64,000 bases of DNA, taken from the NCBI GenBank assembly GCA_958298945.1, contig OY282606.1:25145740-25209739 (forward strand), in the 5' to 3' direction. Shown here one piece after another: positions 58,020-64,000 of this stretch. Under the pieces are notes generated by a model. The model saw only the letters and a program-made list of their open reading frames with translations, did no database searches and was not told the origin of the DNA. This DNA comes from Atherix ibis. Its lineage: Eukaryota > Arthropoda > Insecta > Diptera > Athericidae. The position numbers and the translations under genes were made by a program. Position 1 is the first letter of the stretch, and each line of letters opens with the position of its first letter.

Positions 58020-59290
58020 TGTAGCCACCTGGCGTGCCATTTACACACTCATTCACGCACCATTCTCGCTCTCCTCTCAAAAAGTACCACGGAAAATCTA
58101 TTAAAATATTCATACCGTTTTTTCATACCTAAAACTCCACTCACATACATAGTCTCATCACTCACCACGATTCCACATGCATCTAGGTCACGCAACTACC
58201 CGTACAGGTCACACACAATGAGAAGGTGCTTGGCACTCTCCTCCGCTGCCCCACAAGGGCATCTAGTCTCCGCAGCCAGTCCATGCCCGTACAGGAACCC
58301 ATTCATACTGCCATGTCCCGTGAGTAAATACCCAAGGTACAGACCAAATTCAAATCCTTACGCAGAGGTAAAGCACACATCCGAAATGAACATGTGCGTC
58401 CATCTGCCATTCACACTCTCATCCCATCGACGTTGCCAAATTTCATACATTCTATCCAGGACCAATACACGCCGCTGGCGTGTACTAAGATCCTGAACCT
58501 CTTCATTCATAACCGGACAATTAGCAAGCGGGATGCCCTGTCGTAGACAGTAGTGAATGCTTCCACGCAGCACCTCCAGCTCCCATGGAATTTATCCCAT
58601 GAGAACCTGCATCTTATCGGTTGATACGGTTCTACAGGCATTCAAACATGCATACATATATATCCTTGTACAGGACTTTCACCGCTGTGGATCGAAGTCC
58701 CCGTTTTTTGCGAAATACTCGCAACAGCATGCCAACCAAACCGGCCATGCGCCCCCCTAGATGTTGCAAGTGAGGCCGAAAGTTCAGCCTATCTCCAACC
58801 TTTACTCCAAGATAACCTACTTCCCACACGTATCGGTCTCCGACCGCCTCTAAACGATTATTGGGTGGCCTACTAAGCGCCAAAAGACCCTCCAACAATA
58901 TACACACAGTCCGATTCTATTTCCCCACTCAGACACCATGTGCATAAAACTGTGTCCCGCTACCTGTACCGCATACCTACTCCACCCCCCCCACCCCCCC
59001 CCCCTCTTAATCAGAAGCAGAAGATCATCCGCATATGCGATCACATCGGAACCGCTTTCCTCCAACTGCACCAAGGGACCTTTCATCATCATATTCCAAA
59101 TAACGGGTCTATCCACAGATCCCTGTGGGCAGCCACGCACCATCTGGCGAATAACCCTCCAATTGTTTCCGCACACGGCCGCATACCTTTCATGGAAGTA
59201 ACTTGTGCGGGAGTAGTCAGTTACGCCATCTAATCCAGGGCCACTTCTCACTTTCGTGCTCCGTACAGAACATTCCATCTAATCCCATTC
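58020..59290 (-). pseudogene. R1-clade non-LTR reverse transcriptase, 3' half
   Basis: Minus-strand order: DGVTDYSRTSYFHERYAAVC (about 59170-59230), MVRGCPQGSVDRPVIWNMMM (about 59095-59155), SDVIAYADDLLLLI (about 59013-59055, catalytic YADD). Next come HMVSEWGNRIG and then CILLEGLLALSRPPNNRLEA (frame change at about 58910). VGYLGVKVGDRLNFRPHLQH, MAGLVGMLLRVFRKKRGLRS, KVLYKDIYV, RQGIPLANCPVMNEEVQDLS and IWQRRWDESVNGRWTH follow. The C-terminal GHGSMNGFLY and CPCGAAEESAKHLL form the zinc-knuckle-like Cys/His region. This matches R1-type pol. Frameshifts and stops, plus G/C-run expansion at 58986-59006, disable it. N-terminal endonuclease and start of RT are missing. Confidence 0.85.
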
Positions 59291-60450
59291 AAAGGGCAGG
59301 GGGTACATCTTGCCTTTCAACAAACTCACGTGGCCATGTGACATTAGGTATTTTGTAACATTTCACTGAGTGGTGCTGTAGTAAAGATCTAATTCCTATA
59401 TTCTCTTACACGGTAGCAATTTTTTTGTTACCACTATGGTATTCTTACATTTTACACCAATACACATTCTTAAGCTTCTGCAACAAAAAGCTTTCATTTA
59501 TCTCAAATGGCCGGTTATATTTGCCGAACAGCATGAATAAATTTCACAAAGCCTGTAAATGCTAATTAAAACAATAAAAAGTATTTAAAAAAAACATTAA
59601 AATCTCCAAAATAATTGCTGTCAATAATCTGCACTACCTTCGAATCACCCTCTACTAATCTATGGTACTCGTATCCTAGGCAACAGTTTGCTATAATTTC
59701 ATTGAATTTTATATATTCTTACAAGTTTTTCCACTTAATTGCAGAAAAATAAATAATGCTGAATAGAAAGTACAGATATTGACCTAGTTGGGGGTTGATT
59801 TTTTCTCTACATAGAAATAATAAATTTTTCATACGTTCAACTTGTCAGTGCAAATATTTATAGACATCTCTGAATGGTACATTGTAAAACTGGGTCACCT
59901 CAGGGGTTTATTTATCATTTCTTTTATATACCGTACGAAAAAGTTTGCTCTCCCAAGAGGCTCAACGGTGAGTTAACTTGTACAGGTGAATGAAATGGAT
60001 ACTTGATACACTAGAATACCTCTTCTGTTGTTTTTTGCTCTCGTTATTTCTGTACAAATATTCCTCGAAATAATCTATTTCATCCTTGTAATAAAAATGA
60101 ATGTTTTATTATAGTCAAAGCGATTTTGAACGTTTGAATTATTTGAAAATCATTTCACATAAATTACACCAAAAAAAAATAACATTATTTTTAAAGCTTA
60201 ATATAAAAGAAGAAAATAAACAAAATTTGACCATTCCCTTAAATATTAAGTTTTAAATTAATTTATAAAATTATTTTCTGTATCAGATTTTGTATTGAAA
60301 TTTAGAATAATTTTCTTTTTAATTAATTAGATATTAACAAATGCTAAAAGTAACAATCAGATTTATTGTTAAAAATATCAGAACTATGGAGGGTCACTGA
60401 GAGTAATTCTCTTACAAGAAAATTGAGATGATATGCATTTTTCTATTTTT
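59291..60450. other. AT-rich gap
   Basis: No gene recognised. A perfect or near-perfect element end could not be identified on either side. Confidence 0.5.
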
Positions 60451-60454
60451 ATTT

Positions 60455-61110
60455 TATTTGACAGGTTTTTCATTTCTACTATTGTACAATTTTTTTTTTT
60501 ACATAACACATATATGCATTTACACGTAGACATGAGACACAGTCGCTCCTATGGAGCATATAGCGGCACTAGAGACAAACTTCCGCCCATGACTTGCCAA
60601 TTTGTTAGTGTTCGCGCTCGACTGATCTTCTCCAAGTGGTCCTTGGTCGTCCTCTGCCGCGATTGCCATCCTTGCTATGTCCAACTCCATTGGAGTAGGT
60701 TCCAATCTAGTGCCATCGTTGCTATGTCCGTAGGTGGTTTTTCGCAAGGTGTGGCCAATCCAACTCCATTTCCTGCGTTTGATGTCAGCTAGCAGGGGTA
60801 TTTGCTTCGTGAGAAGAAGCAGCTCATCGTTCTTCAGCCGTACAGCAGGACTGGCTTGACGTTTGAACTGAATATTCAAAATTTGAGTCCTATGCAGAGG
60901 TGGTTGGAACGCCACACGTGCACAAGTGAGGTGTACGCTTGTCGCGCCTTGTTGATGCGCGTTTGGATGTCTGTTTCAGTTCCACCGACATCTTCAACTT
61001 GGGTACCGTGTAGCATCAAGGGCCTCTCGCAGGTGGCACCGATACGCATCAATTTCGTCTTCTTGATGTTTGGTCCGGATGCTTCTTCTTGTGCTGTTTC
61101 TTGATAAGGT
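60455..61110 (-). pseudogene. non-LTR LINE 3' end, same family as 55.8 kb, inverted
   Basis: Minus-strand order: EEASGPNIKKTKLMRIGATC (about 61025-61090), RPLMLHGTQVEDVGGTETDI with TRINKARQAYTSLVHVWRSN (about 60910-61030). After a deletion come LTKQIPLLADIKRRKWSWIG and HTLRKTTYG (about 60735-60810). The C-terminal RGRPRTTWRRS frame and AAICSIGATVSHVYV (60520-60570) close the ORF. The last about 100 bp (tgacaggtttttcatttcta on +) is the reverse complement of the 3' end at 56680-56735. This supplies the C-terminal part that the 55.8-kb copy has lost. Confidence 0.85.
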
Positions 61111-62285
61111 GTTTTTTTTACAGCTTGCGGCTTATCAGGCCAGCGAAGCAACCCCCAGTGACGTTGGGGGACCCAACGGACTACATATATATAAGGCTTG
61201 TAGTTGGCCTCTTCACCCCGGCACCAATGCCGCTACCTACCGAGTGTGAGTCGGTCGACTTGACCACTGCAACACACACTCGGATATGCATTACGAGCGC
61301 AAAACTTTTTATAACAAGAAATGGATAATTCACGTACGAAAGGAAGTTTAATAATACAAAGATAACAAGGAGCATTTACTCAATCTTATGAAGGATTTCT
61401 TCGATAACACAGGAATAAGAAGCTTTAGTAGCCCACCATAATTCTAGTTTGTAGGACCAAATAGGCTTAACTACTGTAACTTTTTTGTCAATTGTAAGCT
61501 TTAAACGTGATTTGAGCAGTCTAAATATTTGCTTGTTGTATGTTCACTTCGAGACTTTTTAGTCTCTTATATGTTGGTTACAGGTTAGGTACAATTGTAT
61601 ATAGAACATTTGCTATTTTTAAGGGACTCTTTTACCTATTTTTAACGGATTCTTCTTAATATTTTTTTTAAGGGAATCAAAAGTAACATGAACAAATTTT
61701 TGTTCATTGACCTTTACTCACCATTTCATGTATCAGCTTTGGAGTTGGAGAATATAATTTTTTATAATATTGGCGTCAGTGAGGGGATTTTTGTATCTTA
61801 TTAGTATTGCTGTGTAATTTGCGTAAATTGCAACGGTGGGGATATCAGAACAATAGATATTATACAGGATAGGGCCAGGGAATACTGGCCCTGAGAAACA
61901 CTGGCTATTAAAGTGGATATTTTGGGGTGTTGAACATTACACAAAAAAGCAAGTGGTGGAAAAGAATACTAATAAAATTTTACGGTAGAAATTTTTGATA
62001 AGAATTTATGGTAAATTTACTTAATTTAAAAAAAAATGGCTGAATATGTCACAAAATAGTCAAAATGGTTTTTGTTCGTTTGATTGTATTTAAGGTCTCT
62101 GAAACAAGAGCAAAAACAAAAAAAATTATTAATTAAGTTGTGTCCATTTTAAATATTTGGGAATGTTGATTTGAACCCTATAACAATAGGAAGAAGTACC
62201 AGGTTGGTTGCCGATGAGAAAATCATGGGTAAGTGCGGTACGACCAATTCCGAATCTAGAAGTTTCCTCCAAAATCTTCAATGGA
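61111..62285. other. unassigned stretch
   Basis: A GC-richer patch (61115-61330) contains the short hairpin cggcaccaatgccg. The remainder is AT-rich. No gene recognised. Confidence 0.5.
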
Positions 62286-62289
62286 AAAA

Positions 62290-63722
62290 ATTTAATTTTT
62301 ATTTTTTTAAAAGAATTTATTTTTCACAAATTTTTCTATAAATTAATATGGTTTTTAATAATGTTTGTATTTTAAATAGTTCTGCTTCGGCTAGAGCAAT
62401 AAAATCGTCGATTGCAAAAATTTAATTTTGGGCTACAACTCGTAAATCTTTCCCTTCAAATTTTATGTTCTTATCCGCGGTTTTTAAAGATTTTTTTCCA
62501 CAAATTTTCATCTAAATTGATGCGATTTTTAATAATTTTCTATTTTGATTAGTTCTGCTTCGGCTGAAGCAAAAATCGTCGATTGTAAAAATTTAATTTT
62601 GGGCTACAACTTGTAAATCTTTTTTTTTATATTTTCATCCGCGTTTTTTAAAAATTTTTTTCCCACGAATTTTCATCCAAATTAATACGAGTTGAAATAA
62701 TTTTCCTATTTTGACTAGTTTTGCTTCGACTGGAGCAAAAATCGTCGATTGTAAAAATTTAATTTTGGGCTACAACTTGTAAATCTTTTTTTTTGAATTT
62801 TATATATTTATCTGCGGTTTTAAGCATTTTTTTCCACAAATATTCATACAAATTAATACGGTTTTTAATAATTTTCGTATTTGGACTAGTTCTATTTCGG
62901 CTAGAGCAACAGTCTTAGATTGCACAAATTTAATTTTGGACTATAACTCGTAAATCTTTCCTTTTGAATTTTATATTTTTATCCGCGGTTTGTAAAGATT
63001 TTTTTCATAAATTTTCATACAAATTAATACGGTTTTTAATAATATTCGTATTTTAACCCTTTCTGCTTTGGCTAGAGCAAAAATCGTTGATTGCAAAAAT
63101 TTAATTTTGGGCTAAAACTCGTAAATCTTTCCCTTTAAATGTTTTGTTCTTATCCGCGTTTTTTGAAGATTTTTTTTCCACAAAGTTTCATCCAAATTTA
63201 TACGGTTTCAAATAATTTTCGTATTTTGACTAGTTTTGCTTCGGCTGGAGTAAAAATCGTTGATTACAAAAACTTAATTTTGGACTACAACTCGCAAATC
63301 TTTCATTTTGAATTTTATATTTTTATCCGCATTTTTTAAGATATTTTTCGACAAATTTTCATATAAATTGAGGCGGTTTTTAATAATTTTCGTATTTTGA
63401 CTATTTCTGCTTTGGCTAGAGCAAAAATCGTTGATTGCAAAAATTTCATTTTGTGCTGCAGCTTGTAAATCTTTCTTTTTGAATTTTATGTTTTTATCCG
63501 CGGTTTTTAAAGATTTTTTTCCCACAAATATTCTTTCAAATTAATACGGGTTTTAATAAATTTTGTATTTTGACTAGTTTTTCTTCGGCTGGAGTAAAAA
63601 TCGTTGATTGCAAAAATTTAATTTGGGGCTACAACTCGTAAATCTTTCCTTTTGAATTTTTTATTTTTAACCGCGTTTTTTTCACAAATTTTCATCCAAA
63701 TTGATTCGGTTTTTGATAATTT
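62290..63722. repeat. 171-bp satellite, about 8 copies
   Basis: Each unit includes tctgcttcggctagagcaa, cgttgattgcaaaaatttaa, gggctacaactcgtaaatct and ttcatccaaattaatacgg. The tctgcttcgg-type marker lies at about 62381, 62554, 62720, 62891, 63062, 63235, 63406 and 63578. Spacing is 166-173, mostly 171. On the minus strand the 57-codon period keeps one frame open for up to 83 codons (63525-63274) because 171 is a multiple of three. Most units have a TAA in that frame. Confidence 0.95.
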
Positions 63723-64000
63723 CAATTTGATGTTTGTTCAATATGTGAAAAGAAAGATTTTCTTCCACTGTTAGTCCAGTCTGTTCAGCTACGTATGGCC
63801 AAACATGTTAATTAATATTTTGTTAGAAAATTGGGTAAACTTTTAGCTTATTTACTATTCAGGATACCGACGCAACTCGACGTTTCCGGTTCTATGGTAT
63901 TATTTACTCAACAAAATTTCATTCTCCAACTAATACTATGTTTAATATAATTCTCTATAAAAACAATGACCTGTAAATTGTTAATAGACTTAACCAATGC
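63723..64000. other. end of window, no feature
   Basis: No gene recognised. Confidence 0.5.

Noticed and set aside
58938..59233. Plus-strand proline-rich open frame
   Set aside because: It is the antisense of the R1-like reverse transcriptase and arises from the C-run.

Overview
The window is AT-rich eukaryotic DNA made almost entirely of transposable elements and satellites. I found no intact host gene, rRNA, convincing tRNA or CRISPR array. Many mariner families occur together with jockey-like and R1-like non-LTR retrotransposons. R1-clade elements are known mainly from arthropods, so an arthropod genome (probably an insect) is the best inference. I cannot name the species.

Layout. 1-20 kb: AT-rich filler with nine mariner copies or remnants. 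These belong to four TIR families and lie at 1.8, 5.3, 6.3, 7.9, 9.5, 12.5, 13.2 and 16.8 kb, with one family in a fold-back form. The same interval holds decayed transposases of a second IS630/Tc1/mariner branch (DUF4817-type, QQDGATCH / NWPPRSCDLTP motifs) at 2.8, 17.6 and 19.2 kb, and a CACGTG-bearing repeat with a nearby hairpin at 15.0-15.9 kb. 20-33 kb: jockey-like LINE fragments, one mariner of a further family, two nearly identical mariners sharing one frameshift (25.4 and 28.2 kb), and a nearly intact mariner at 30.0 kb with all three catalytic aspartates. 33-34.5 kb: a 175-bp satellite. 37.1-45.1 kb: two large arrays of one 13-bp repeat in opposite orientation around a 2.9-kb spacer. 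46.5-48.6 kb: a full-length mariner nested in a jockey-like reverse transcriptase. 51.1-53.2 kb: a LINE containing a tandem array of RT-motif-plus-spacer units. 53.3 kb: another mariner. 55.8-61.1 kb: two inverted fragments of one LINE family flank a decayed DUF4817-type transposase and an R1-like LINE. 62.3-63.7 kb: a 171-bp satellite.

No operons or host pathways are visible. The logic of the window is element biology: cut-and-paste insertion at TA, 5'-truncated LINE copies, nested insertion, internal deletion and satellite amplification. All transposase and reverse transcriptase genes seen carry at least one disabling lesion, although the 30.0-kb mariner has only one local break. Family calls come from translated motifs read by eye. 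No database search was run.
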